DNA of 35,926 nt. Origin: CAZPRQ01 sp964589415. GTDB taxonomy: Bacteria > Patescibacteriota > Doudnabacteria > UBA920. Both the position numbers and the translations under genes were made by a program. Below, piece by piece: positions 14,756-23,021 of this stretch (the first letter of the stretch is position 1; every line of letters starts with the position of its first letter). The notes beneath the pieces are model-generated. The model did no database searches. It saw only the letters and a list, made by a program, of their open reading frames with translations, and was not told the origin of the DNA. The stretch spans positions 1-35,926 of the forward strand of contig CAZPRQ010000004.1 of the NCBI GenBank assembly GCA_964589415.1. The letters run 5' to 3'.

Positions 14756-16816
14756 ATGCCAAAAGATAATACTGTCAAAAAATCGGGTTACACTTCTGAA
14801 AACATAACTGTACTTGAAGGGTTGGAACCGGTACGAAAACGACCCGGTATGTACATTGGCTCCACATCGGAAACCGGACTTCACCACCTTATTTGGGAAA
14901 TTGTAGACAACTCAGTAGACGAGGCTATGGCCGGCCATGCTGACCGTGTTTGGGTTACACTGCAAAAAGACGGTGGCGTGTCTGTGGAAGACAACGGCCG
15001 TGGAATTCCCGTGGACATTCACAAACAAACAAAAAAATCCGGCCTAGAAACCGTACTTACGGTCTTGCACGCCGGAGGGAAATTTGGCGGAGAAGCTTCC
15101 GGATACAAAGTTTCCGGCGGTCTTCATGGCGTAGGTGCCAGCGTAGTAAACGCTCTTTCCACCAATTTAACCGCCCAGGTTAAAAAGGAAGGAAAAGTTT
15201 ACGAAATGCGTTTTAAAATAGGCAAACCTCAAGGCCAAATTAAAGTTGTGGATAAAGTTAGTCCTAAAGATCCGGTCCAGCATGGTACTAAAATTACTTT
15301 TTATCCGGACACCAGTATTTTTGAAACCGTTAAATTTAAATTTAAAACGGTTATAGAGCATTTGCGAAGCCAGGCCTATTTGACTAAGGGTCTGCATTTT
15401 GTCATAACCAATGAAGAGGATAATTTAACCTATCAGTATTTTTTTCAAGGTGGCATATTAAGCTATTTAAGACAATTTAATAGAAACAAAAAAACTAAAT
15501 CTTCCGCCATATACATAAGCAAGCAAGTGGAAGAAGTGGCCGTAGAAGTAGCCATTCAGTACACCGACGATTACGAAGAACGCATACTATCTTACGCTAA
15601 CAATGTATTTAACCCGGAAGGAGGCATGCATGTAACGGGCTTTAGAACGGCCCTGACCCGTGTTATAAATTCCTACGCGGTGAAAAACGGATACGTAAAG
15701 GAAAACGAAAAATTGACTGGTGAAGATATGCGCGAAGGGCTTTCGGCCATTATTTCCGTTAAACTACCAAATCCGCAATTTGAAGGGCAAACCAAGGCAA
15801 AATTGGGAAACCCGGAAGTTAGAACCGCGGTGGAAGCCGTAGTTGGCCAGGAACTGGAAATTTTTCTGGAAGAGCATCCGCAAGATGCCGGAAAAATAAT
15901 TGAAAAAGCCATATTGGCTTCCAAAGCCAGATTAGCGGCAAGAGCCGCTCGTGATTCAGTTATTCGTAAAGGCGTGCTTGATGGCTTAGCCTTACCTGGC
16001 AAATTGGCCGACTGCTCGGAATCCGATCCTGCGAAATGCGAACTGTATATTGTTGAGGGCGACAGCGCAGGTGGAAGCGCAAAAGGCGGACGCGATAGGC
16101 GCTTTCAGGCCATATTACCGCTGCGCGGAAAAATTTTAAACGTAGAGAGGGCAAGGCTAGATAAAATGCTATCTAACCAGGAAATTAAAAATATGGTTAT
16201 TGCGTTGGGCGCGGGAGTAGGGGACTTGTTTGACGTAAATAAGCTTCGCTACCATAGAGTAATTATTATGACAGATGCCGACGTAGACGGAGCCCATATC
16301 CGTACTCTTATTTTAACTCTCTTTTACCGATATTTCGCGGATATTATTAAAAACGGGCACTTATATATTGCTCAGCCGCCGTTGTTTAGAGTTCAAATAG
16401 GGAAAGAATTTCAATACGCTTTTTCCGAAGGTGAACGCGATGAAATTTTACAAGACATGGTAAAAGAAGCCAAAGAAAAAAAAGCTACCAGGGCGGCTAA
16501 AAATAGGACGACTAAAGCTGAGGGGGAAGCAGCCACAGATGAAACAATTTCCGAACCCGTAGCTGAAGAAGCTGTAAGCTCAACCATAGATGGTATAAAA
16601 TACAACATTCAGCGCTATAAAGGCTTGGGCGAAATGAACCCGGAACAATTATGGGAGACGACTATGGATCCGCAAAACAGGGTCATGCTTCAAGTTAATA
16701 TTCAAGATGCAGAGAAAGTAAGCGAAATTTTCGAAACCCTTATGGGAGACGAGGTAGCCCCCAGAAAGCGCTTTATTACAACCCACGCAAAAACTGTCAA
16801 AAACCTTGATATTTAA
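14756..16816 (+). CDS. gyrB: DNA gyrase subunit B
   Basis: 686 residues. GHKL ATPase motifs: EIVDNSVDEAMAG, DNGRGIPVD, VLHAGGKFGG and GGLHGVGASVVNALS. The transducer domain contains the QTKAKLGNPEVR loop with its conserved lysine. The TOPRIM domain has EGDSAGGSAK, LPLRGKILNVE and MTDADVDGAHIRTLILT, and the tail domain contains IQRYKGLGEMN and the ending RKRFI. The protein makes up the ATP-driven half of gyrase; gyrA is not in the window. Between FSEGERDEI and YNIQRYKG (about 560-615) there is an Ala/Glu/Lys-rich insert of about 45 residues of low complexity, which accounts for the slightly large size. TOPRIM plus PEVR favour GyrB over ParE. Confidence 0.96.
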   Translation: MPKDNTVKKSGYTSENITVLEGLEPVRKRPGMYIGSTSETGLHHLIWEIVDNSVDEAMAGHADRVWVTLQKDGGVSVEDNGRGIPVDIHKQTKKSGLETVLTVLHAGGKFGGEASGYKVSGGLHGVGASVVNALSTNLTAQVKKEGKVYEMRFKIGKPQGQIKVVDKVSPKDPVQHGTKITFYPDTSIFETVKFKFKTVIEHLRSQAYLTKGLHFVITNEEDNLTYQYFFQGGILSYLRQFNRNKKTKSSAIYISKQVEEVAVEVAIQYTDDYEERILSYANNVFNPEGGMHVTGFRTALTRVINSYAVKNGYVKENEKLTGEDMREGLSAIISVKLPNPQFEGQTKAKLGNPEVRTAVEAVVGQELEIFLEEHPQDAGKIIEKAILASKARLAARAARDSVIRKGVLDGLALPGKLADCSESDPAKCELYIVEGDSAGGSAKGGRDRRFQAILPLRGKILNVERARLDKMLSNQEIKNMVIALGAGVGDLFDVNKLRYHRVIIMTDADVDGAHIRTLILTLFYRYFADIIKNGHLYIAQPPLFRVQIGKEFQYAFSEGERDEILQDMVKEAKEKKATRAAKNRTTKAEGEAATDETISEPVAEEAVSSTIDGIKYNIQRYKGLGEMNPEQLWETTMDPQNRVMLQVNIQDAEKVSEIFETLMGDEVAPRKRFITTHAKTVKNLDI

Positions 16817-16893
16817 TAGTTTAGCCCTGAGAAGAGTCGAATAGGTTAATCATTTAGATATATAATATATTTAAAACTTACGCATTTGACTCC

Positions 16894-16998
16894 TCAATGG
16901 TCATCTTTACGCTGGTAACAATGCCTATTAATTGGAGTGTTGATGATAATCGGCCTTAATTTTCTATTTTATTTTATTTGCGCAAAAATGACCATTGA
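16894..16998. repeat. Inverted-repeat element between gyrB and the zinc-ribbon gene
   Basis: TCAATGGTCAT (16894-16904) pairs perfectly with ATGACCATTGA (16988-16998); with the next eight bases 17 of 19 positions match. About 67 bp lie between the arms. No ORF is inside. It may be a small MITE-like element or a structured RNA. Confidence 0.6.
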
Positions 16999-17001
16999 AC
17001 C

Positions 17002-17035
17002 CCAATAAAAATTGAGCAGCGGTTAGGCTGCTCAA
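17002..17035 (-). terminator. Intrinsic terminator of the minus-strand zinc-ribbon gene
   Basis: TTGAGCAGC (17012-17020) and GCTGCTCAA (17027-17035) form a 9-bp stem with a 6-nt loop. On the minus strand it is followed by TTTTTATT. The stem overlaps the stop codon of the gene. Confidence 0.8.
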
Positions 17036-17319
17036 TCAGCAAGACACATGACACCGTCGGCCAGTACGTGCGCTCTATCGCATGTTCCGCAAAAGAGCCC
17101 CAAGGCCGACAGATTGTTAACGTTTAACCACTCGAGCTTGCCACTACTGCAACTTTGGCAAGCCTCTCCCAAATGATCGCCAAGTTCACTTATAATTTTT
17201 TCAGGTACGGCTATTATTTGTCCGCTTGGCATAAGCAGGTCAAATGTGTCGGAAGTATTGCGATATCTTATTACACCGCCGTCGTCGCAAACACAAAACA
17301 ACGTCCAATCGGTCTCCAT
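17032..17319 (-). CDS. Small cysteine-pair (zinc-ribbon-like) protein of unknown function
   Basis: 95 residues, not recognised. The C-terminal half has two CxxC pairs, CQSC (about 54) and CGTC (about 77), separated by about 20 residues, the spacing of a small zinc ribbon. The N-terminal half is a possible beta-rich region with another CVC. The start at 17319 is supported by a strong Shine-Dalgarno (AAAGGAG, minus strand). It is divergent from greA and ends in its own terminator, so it is a single-gene unit. It may be a nucleic acid- or protein-binding regulator; nothing more can be said. Confidence 0.65.
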   Translation of the reverse strand: METDWTLFCVCDDGGVIRYRNTSDTFDLLMPSGQIIAVPEKIISELGDHLGEACQSCSSGKLEWLNVNNLSALGLFCGTCDRAHVLADGVMCLAD

Positions 17320-17330
17320 TGCTCACTCCT

Positions 17331-17359
17331 TTGACAGCACTAAACAAACTCGTTATAAT
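17331..17359 (+). promoter_or_regulatory. Consensus promoter of greA
   Basis: TTGACA (17331-17336) and TATAAT (17354-17359) are perfect matches to the sigma70 consensus with the ideal 17-bp spacer. Predicted transcription starts about 20 nt before the ATG at 17386. The -35 box lies only 12 bp from the divergent gene's start codon. Confidence 0.9.
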
Positions 17360-17385
17360 ATTCACATTAAATTAATATAAGTCTA

Positions 17386-17847
17386 ATGTCAAAAAAATAT
17401 CTACTTACCGCGGAAGGCTTGCATAAATTGAACGATGAGCTTAAAGAATTGATAACAAAGAAACGTCCAGAGGTTATTGAACGTATACGGGAAGCGGCAG
17501 CTCATGGCGACTTAAGCGAAAACGCGGACTACGCACAGGCCAGGGAAGAACAGTCTTTCATAGAAGGCCGCATTCAAGAAATAGAGGACATGATTAAAAA
17601 CGCGGAAATTATTTCCACGGCAGGTCATGGTGGGACAGTGGGTATTGGCTCTACTGTATCTCTAAAAGTAAACGGCCAGGAGCGAAAGTATACCATTGTG
17701 GGATCGAACGAAGCCAATCCCAAGGAAGGAAAGATTTCAAATGAATCCACGGTTGGTAAAGCATTGCTGGGACGAAAAGTTAACGAAAAATTAAAAGTTA
17801 CCACGCCCGCGGGAGAAATGGAATACGAAATAGTGGCTATAGAATAA
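17386..17847 (+). CDS. greA: Transcription elongation factor GreA
   Basis: 153 residues, near the standard length. An N-terminal antiparallel coiled coil (about 1-75) contains the loop DLSENADYAQAREEQ with the acidic tip residues (D and E of LSENADY) that activate RNA polymerase cleavage of backtracked RNA. The C-terminal FKBP-like domain ends with ISNESTVGKALLGRKVNEKL and TPAGEMEYEIVAIE, all family signatures. It rescues stalled polymerase and is needed in most bacteria. It is transcribed from a perfect-consensus promoter and followed by an intrinsic terminator, so it is a monocistronic unit that is probably strongly expressed. Confidence 0.97.
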   Translation: MSKKYLLTAEGLHKLNDELKELITKKRPEVIERIREAAAHGDLSENADYAQAREEQSFIEGRIQEIEDMIKNAEIISTAGHGGTVGIGSTVSLKVNGQERKYTIVGSNEANPKEGKISNESTVGKALLGRKVNEKLKVTTPAGEMEYEIVAIE

Positions 17848-17904
17848 CCACGCGCGGAATTGACGCGGAATTTAAAACACAGAATTACACAGAGAAGCAA
17901 AATT

Positions 17905-17945
17905 AACCGCCACTTGGCTATTTGGGCGGTTTTTTGTTATAATAA
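17905..17945 (+). terminator. Intrinsic terminator of greA
   Basis: AACCGCC and GGCGGTT form a stem around a 13-nt loop, followed by a run of six T. It lies about 60 nt after the greA stop codon. Confidence 0.8.
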
Positions 17946-17956
17946 CCTAAACTTTC

Positions 17957-18098
17957 TGTCATTCCGGAATCCCGACAGCTTTGAGGGATATCCGGAATCC
18001 AGAATTAATGTACTTATTCATTATTGAAAAATCGTTTGAAACTGGATCCCGGATAATCTTTCGTCCGCCTAAGGCGGATCAAGATTTACGGGATGACA
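17957..18098. repeat. Nested palindromic repeat, family A copy 3
   Basis: The largest copy, 142 bp. The ends are TGTCATTCCGGAATCCCG and ACGGGATGACA, with inner arms GGATATCCGGAATCCAG and CTGGATCCCGGATAATC. It also contains the extra palindrome CCGCCTAAGGCGG near 18064-18076. It ends 10 nt before the lysS ATG, the same placement as copy 1 before pheS. Confidence 0.9.
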
Positions 18099-18108
18099 GA
18101 CCACTATT

Positions 18109-20016
18109 ATGAGCGAAAGACTAGAAGACGTTATAAAAATTAGGCGGGAAAAGCTGGAAAAAATAAAGCAGGCCGGCTTAGAACCTTATCCTTCATCGGC
18201 AACACGCACTCATACCAACAAGCAAGCGCTTGATGATTTTGACGAGCTTGCCGATTCATCACTTACATTAGTGGGAAGGATCCGCTCCTGGCGCGATATG
18301 GGCAAGCTAATTTTCGCGCACATAGAAGACGGAACCGCCAAAATCCAAACACTAATGAAGTCCGACGACCTCGGAGCGGATAATTTTAAATTTGCCTTAA
18401 AAAATTTGGACATCGGCGATTTTATTGAGGTTACAGGAAAATTATTTAAAACCAAAACAGAAGAAAAGACTCTGCAAGCTACCGGCTATAAGCTACTCGC
18501 TAAAAGCTTGCTTCCGCTCCCTTCCGAACACTTTGGCCTAGCGAACGAAGAAACCAGGCTTCGGAAAAGATATTTGGACATTTTACTTGACACCAGCGCC
18601 AAGGATATTTTCGTAAAAAAAGCAAGGTTTTGGAATTCCATGCGGGAGTTTTTGCAGGAACGCGGTTTTTTGCATATGGATATGCCAATTTTGGAAGCTA
18701 CCACAGGCGGCGCGGAGGCCCGGCCGTTTATTACGCATCACAACGCATTAGACAAAGAATTTTATTTAAGGATATCTCTGGAACTTCCGCTAAAAAAGAT
18801 GCTGGTGGCTGGCTACGAAAAAGTTTTTGAAATTGGCCGCATTTTTAGAAACGAAGGCATAAGCACGGAGCACTTACAAGACTACACCCAAATGGAATTT
18901 TACTGGGCGTACGCGGATTTTGGCAATATGATGAATTTAGTCCGCGAGATGTATCAAAAAGTTATAATGGATACTTTCGGCACTTTATCTATAACCGCCC
19001 GGGGGCAAACCGTAGACTGGAGCGGCGAGTGGGAAAAAGTCAGCTACGTAGAAATTTTTAAAAAACATACGGGACTAGACTTGCTTGTAGTTAGTGATGG
19101 TGATTTAAAAAAATATTGCGATGACAATCATCTAAAATACGAACCTTTCGCCGGAAGGGGAAGGCTTATAGATTTAATTTTCAAGCTGGTCCGGGAAAAA
19201 ATTCCCGGCAATAAACCCGTGTTTTTAATTGACCAGCCGGTAGAACTGGAACCCCTTGCTAAGCGTGACCCAAATAACCCAAAGCTCGTCCAAAGAATGC
19301 AAATTATTGCCTATGGTACTGAGCTAGGCAAAGGTTTTGGCGAACTTAACGACCCCATTGACCAAAGAAGCAGGTTTGCGGAACAGGCAACTTTGCGTGC
19401 GGCAGGGGATGAGGAAGCCCAAATGCTCGACGAGGCCTATGTGGAAGCTATGGAGTACGGGATGCCGCCGTGCGCCGGTTTTGGCCTATCTGAAAGGCTT
19501 TTTGCCTTCTTGTCTGACAAATCCATTAGGGAAACCGTGGTCTTTCCGCTTATGAAGGAGGCAGATGTAAAAGAAGCAAAAACTAAAGAAAACTTAATGG
19601 CGGTAGCAGTAGTTAACAAGGAGGCCGAAATGGAGCCGTGGAAAGAAATGAATACCGTGGCGCATTTAAACGCGGCTTTCGCGGCCCGTCAAACCAAAAA
19701 GGGCAGGAACTTGTTCCACCAAAACGAAATGCATTCCAAAGACGGCCAAGACATATATTTAAATATCCAGCACGCGATAATGATTAAAACTGCCGCATCG
19801 AATAAAGAACTTAAACAACTGGCGGCTGATGCGAAAAAACAAGGTCTGGAAGTCGCGGAATTTACCAAGGAAATGCTGGAGTCCACCAATGACAAAAAAG
19901 TAATAGAATGGACCGGCCAAAAAAACTATTCTGATATAGAACACTACGGCTTATTAATTTTTGGCAAAGAAAAATTGGTGAAAGAACTTACTGACAAGTA
20001 TCCGCTCTATAAATAG
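18109..20016 (+). CDS. lysS: Class II lysyl-tRNA synthetase with C-terminal DUF2000-like domain
   Basis: 635 residues, about 130 longer than a usual LysRS. The N-terminal OB-fold anticodon domain contains VGRIRSWRDMGKLIFAHIED. The catalytic domain has RKRYLDIL, THHNALDKEFYLRIS, VFEIGRIFRNEGIS (motif 2), and GFGLSERLFAFLSDKSIRE (motif 3). From about 495 a further domain begins (NLMAVAVVNKEAEMEPWKEM, then TVAHLNAAFAARQ) and runs to the end. Its pattern matches DUF2000, a family with a peptidyl-tRNA hydrolase 2-like fold. Function of the addition is unknown; a role in tRNA handling is suggestive only. The gene is followed after 2 nt by a Nudix gene. A family A repeat abuts its start and no Shine-Dalgarno is visible. 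Confidence 0.9.
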   Translation: MSERLEDVIKIRREKLEKIKQAGLEPYPSSATRTHTNKQALDDFDELADSSLTLVGRIRSWRDMGKLIFAHIEDGTAKIQTLMKSDDLGADNFKFALKNLDIGDFIEVTGKLFKTKTEEKTLQATGYKLLAKSLLPLPSEHFGLANEETRLRKRYLDILLDTSAKDIFVKKARFWNSMREFLQERGFLHMDMPILEATTGGAEARPFITHHNALDKEFYLRISLELPLKKMLVAGYEKVFEIGRIFRNEGISTEHLQDYTQMEFYWAYADFGNMMNLVREMYQKVIMDTFGTLSITARGQTVDWSGEWEKVSYVEIFKKHTGLDLLVVSDGDLKKYCDDNHLKYEPFAGRGRLIDLIFKLVREKIPGNKPVFLIDQPVELEPLAKRDPNNPKLVQRMQIIAYGTELGKGFGELNDPIDQRSRFAEQATLRAAGDEEAQMLDEAYVEAMEYGMPPCAGFGLSERLFAFLSDKSIRETVVFPLMKEADVKEAKTKENLMAVAVVNKEAEMEPWKEMNTVAHLNAAFAARQTKKGRNLFHQNEMHSKDGQDIYLNIQHAIMIKTAASNKELKQLAADAKKQGLEVAEFTKEMLESTNDKKVIEWTGQKNYSDIEHYGLLIFGKEKLVKELTDKYPLYK

Positions 20017-20018
20017 CT

Positions 20019-20438
20019 ATGAAACAAAAGCAGGTTACAATTGTCGTAGCGTTAATAAAAAACGACAAAGGGGAAATACTTATTGACCGCAGGAACCAGC
20101 CGGATACTCCGGAAGAGCATAATAAATGGGAATTTGTGGGAGGAAAAATCAATTTTGGCGAAGACCCGGAAGAAGCGCTGGTCAGAGAAGTTAAAGAAGA
20201 ATGCGGACTCGATGTGAAAGTCGTTAGGCTGCTTCCAAAAGTCCTAAACCAGCTGTGGCTGAACCAAAACCCGCAAAGGCAAATAATTATACTAACTTAC
20301 GAGTGTTTGGTTATAGGAGGGGAGTTAAAAGCAAAAGCCGATGAAGTTTTGGAATTAAAATTCATCAATCCAAAAGATATTGGCAACTACGACTGCCTAC
20401 CGAATGTGAATGAGATAATTTATTTGCTTAATACATAA
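20019..20438 (+). CDS. Nudix hydrolase
   Basis: 139 residues with a complete Nudix box: GGKINFGEDPEEALVREVKEECGL fits GX5EX7REUXEEXGU, with the metal-binding glutamates present (about 46-68). The upstream WEFVGGK is the usual lead-in. It would hydrolyse a nucleoside diphosphate linked to another group; the substrate (for example an oxidised dNTP as in MutT) cannot be determined. It starts 2 nt after lysS, so translation is coupled. Grouping with lysS might reflect housekeeping of nucleotides such as Ap4A, which LysRS can make, but the box alone does not show this. Confidence 0.88.
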   Translation: MKQKQVTIVVALIKNDKGEILIDRRNQPDTPEEHNKWEFVGGKINFGEDPEEALVREVKEECGLDVKVVRLLPKVLNQLWLNQNPQRQIIILTYECLVIGGELKAKADEVLELKFINPKDIGNYDCLPNVNEIIYLLNT

Positions 20439-20492
20439 TACTTTATACTTAATACACGATTCCAGGCTTGATATTAAATTCATCAACAAAAA

Positions 20493-20541
20493 CTAGTAAT
20501 GTAGTTGCCTGATTTATCAGGCCGATAAATCGGCAAACTAC
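20493..20541. repeat. Short palindromic repeat, family B copy 1 (before serS)
   Basis: CTAGTAATGTAGTTGCC leads into arms GATTTATC and GATAAATC, closing with GGCAAACTAC. GTAGTTGCC and GGCAAACTAC pair with one bulge, giving one hairpin around AGGCC. It ends 15 nt before the serS ATG. A related copy in the opposite orientation lies at 22957. Confidence 0.8.
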
Positions 20542-20556
20542 TGTAAACGCAATATT

Positions 20557-21900
20557 ATGCTCGACATTAAATTCATCCGCGAAAACCAAGAGAAAGTCAA
20601 AGAAGCCATAAAAAATAAGAGGATTGATTTGGACTTGGAAGAACTTTTGGATTTGGACTCCAAAAGGCGCGATATGCTCACCGAATTGGAGAGTTTAAAG
20701 GCTGCCAAAAATCAAGTCTCCAAAGAATTTCCAAAACTTTCGGACGAAGAAAAGAAGACAAAACTTTTGGAAATGAAGGAAGTGGATGGAAAAGCGGACG
20801 AAATAAAAAAACTGCTCACACCAATTGAAGAAAGTTTTAAACGGCTAATGTATATGGTGCCGAATATCCCCAGTCCTGAAACCCCAATTGGCAAGGACGA
20901 CAGCGAAAACGTGCCATGGCTATATTGGAGCCCCTCTCTTGGAGAAATAGACCCCAAAGACGAATTGAAAGTCAAGGAGATCCCAACTAAATTTGACTTT
21001 GAGCCAAAAGACCATATAGAGCTTATGGAAAACCACAATATGGTAGACTTGGAGGCGGGCGTAAAAACCGCTGGTTTTAGAGGTTATTACCTAAAAAATG
21101 AGGCCGTGCTCATGCAATACGGACTTATTTGGCACGCTCTAAAAAAAATGCAGGAAAAAGGTTTTGACCTCATAATCCCACCTATTATGGCCAATGAATT
21201 CGCTTTTTACGGCAGCGGCCACTTTCCCTTCGGGAGGCAAGACCAGTACGTTCTGGGCACGGAAAGCGAACTTAAGGATCCTGAATATATGAAGCAGCCG
21301 CTATTTTTGTCCGGAACGTCAGAGCCCGCGCTTTTAGCTTACTTTTCAGATAAAACTTTTGAAGAAAAAGATTTGCCAATTAAAGTAAGCGGCGTATCGC
21401 AGTGTTTTAGAGGAGAGGTCGGCAGTTACGGCAAGGACACAAAAGGTATATATCGCATTCATGAATTTATGAAAGTCGAGCAAGTGGTGTTTTGCAAAGC
21501 CGACATAAACGAGAGCGATAAGTGGCTGGAAACTATGCGTGAAATTGCCCAGGAAATGCTAAAGGATTTAAAACTCCCGCACAGAGTGCTGAATATTTGC
21601 ACGGGTGATATGGGAGCTGGCAAATACAAAATGTACGATATAGAGACCTGGATGCCGGCCAGAAAAAACTTCGGAGAAACGCACTCAGACTCAAACCTTA
21701 CCGACTGGCAATCTAGGCGCCTAAATATTCGCTATAAAGACAGCCAGGGCAAAGTAAAACACGTATACGCCCTAAATAACACAGTAATTGCCAGCCCTAG
21801 AATTCTTATTGCCATAGTTGAAAATTACCAGCAAGCGGATGGCAGCATAACGGTCCCCGAAATATTGAGAACTTATGTTGGCAAAGATATAATAAAATAG
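20557..21900 (+). CDS. serS: Seryl-tRNA synthetase
   Basis: 447 residues. The N-terminal long coiled-coil arm (about 25-100, MLTELESLKAAKNQVSK...DEIKKLLTPIEE) binds the tRNA long variable arm. The class II catalytic domain contains LFLSGTSEPALLAYFSDKTF (the TSE motif), CFRGEVGSYGKDTKGIYRIHEFMKVEQ (motif 2 region), MYDIETWMPARKNFGETHSDSNLTDWQSRRLNIRY, and a closing ASPRILIAIVENYQQADGSITVPEILRTY (motif 3; here the usual ALNGT is ALNNT). It charges serine onto tRNA-Ser and tRNA-Sec if present. The length is typical. No Shine-Dalgarno is visible, and a short palindromic repeat precedes the ATG. Confidence 0.96.
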   Translation: MLDIKFIRENQEKVKEAIKNKRIDLDLEELLDLDSKRRDMLTELESLKAAKNQVSKEFPKLSDEEKKTKLLEMKEVDGKADEIKKLLTPIEESFKRLMYMVPNIPSPETPIGKDDSENVPWLYWSPSLGEIDPKDELKVKEIPTKFDFEPKDHIELMENHNMVDLEAGVKTAGFRGYYLKNEAVLMQYGLIWHALKKMQEKGFDLIIPPIMANEFAFYGSGHFPFGRQDQYVLGTESELKDPEYMKQPLFLSGTSEPALLAYFSDKTFEEKDLPIKVSGVSQCFRGEVGSYGKDTKGIYRIHEFMKVEQVVFCKADINESDKWLETMREIAQEMLKDLKLPHRVLNICTGDMGAGKYKMYDIETWMPARKNFGETHSDSNLTDWQSRRLNIRYKDSQGKVKHVYALNNTVIASPRILIAIVENYQQADGSITVPEILRTYVGKDIIK

Positions 21901-21963
21901 CACGCTAAGAAAATCCGCTGCTTAAAAGGTGGTGTTGGTTTAATTTTTAAGTATTCCATATTC

Positions 21964-22941
21964 TTGAAAACCAAACTTGATCCCAAAGTCCGCTTTCAAA
22001 ACTCTTCATTTAGGCGACAATTAGCCCAAGCTAGAAGCTATAAACGAAACAAGGCCCCACTTTACGAGTCCGGTGGATTCTTTGCTGTGTTACTAAAAAA
22101 AATTGGACTTGGTAATGTATGGCTTCAAATTCTGCTTTTGAGTTTAATTTGCTTTACTATTTATATATGTTATATTCCAAATTTTCTATATATAAAAACC
22201 GTAAACGTCCAAGGCGTCAATGAACAAAATAAGGCCATTTTAGCCTCGTCCGCAAACAATTATTTTTCCAAAAAAAGTTTACTGCCCAAAAAAAATTACA
22301 TTTTTTTTAACGAAATAGCTATAATAAATTTCCTGCGAAATGAAAATCCCACATTAGAAATTGAATTCGTGAAAAAAAAATGGCCAAAAAGCGTTATAAT
22401 TGGCGCGAGACACAGAAATATTTCCTATTTTGCGCTTGAAAATAACAAAGTTAACATTTTTTCAGAAGATGGAATGATAGTAGATTCAATAAATTTGCAG
22501 CCTGACACCCCCGCGTCTTCCACATTTGAGCATTTAACAGAGCTGTCCGGTTACGACCCGAAAGTAGCTATAGGGGAATATTCGGTACCCCCAAATTTCC
22601 AAAATATTTTAAAAAACGTGCCCACTGCAATTACCCAAGGCACAGGACTTGGCACAAAACGCCTGGAATTAAACCTTGAGCAAGAGGAGTATACGGCAAT
22701 AACCACAACCGGATACAAAATATTATCACATACTTCTTTGCCAATGGAAAATTTACAGGCAAAACTCTCCTTAATTTTGGCCGACTACTCAGAAGCCCAG
22801 GAAAAAGGCCTGGCCTATATAGATATTCGATTTAAAGACAGGGCCTTTATATGCTTTCAAGATCAGCCATGCGCTAAACCGAACTTTTTTTCAAATCCAG
22901 AATCATTAACTTCAAGCTCAAGTAGCAATACTTTACAATAA
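21964..22941 (+). CDS. ftsQ: FtsQ/DivIB-like cell division protein
   Basis: 325 residues. A basic cytoplasmic N terminus (about 1-50) is followed by one membrane helix (about 53-75, LQILLLSLICFTIYICYI), a POTRA domain starting at FLYIKTVNVQGVNEQNKAIL and a beta-rich FtsQ-like domain with KKKWPKSVIIGARHRNISYF and FSEDGMIVDS. These are the hallmarks of FtsQ/DivIB, which links divisome proteins outside the membrane. The Ser-rich end (SLTSSSSSN) is likely disordered. The start is TTG at 21964. An SD-like AAGGTGGTG lies 29 nt upstream, too far for this codon, so translation might begin earlier in the open frame (for example ATT at 21943). No fts or mur neighbours are in the window. Confidence 0.75.
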   Translation: MKTKLDPKVRFQNSSFRRQLAQARSYKRNKAPLYESGGFFAVLLKKIGLGNVWLQILLLSLICFTIYICYIPNFLYIKTVNVQGVNEQNKAILASSANNYFSKKSLLPKKNYIFFNEIAIINFLRNENPTLEIEFVKKKWPKSVIIGARHRNISYFALENNKVNIFSEDGMIVDSINLQPDTPASSTFEHLTELSGYDPKVAIGEYSVPPNFQNILKNVPTAITQGTGLGTKRLELNLEQEEYTAITTTGYKILSHTSLPMENLQAKLSLILADYSEAQEKGLAYIDIRFKDRAFICFQDQPCAKPNFFSNPESLTSSSSSNTLQ

Positions 22942-22956
22942 TAATATTTTCCCCCG

Positions 22957-23002
22957 GTAGTATACCGATTTATCGGCCTAATATATGGGCAACTACAACT
23001 AG
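22957..23002. repeat. Short palindromic repeat, family B copy 2 (before pyrH)
   Basis: Read on the minus strand, CTAGTTGTAGTTGCC, AGGCCGATAAATCGG and ACTAC line up with copy 1 at 20493. It lies 19 nt before the UMP kinase ATG. In this copy the left inner arm is changed, so the hairpin is weaker. Confidence 0.75.
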
Positions 23003-23021
23003 GATAAACTAACAAAACTAT

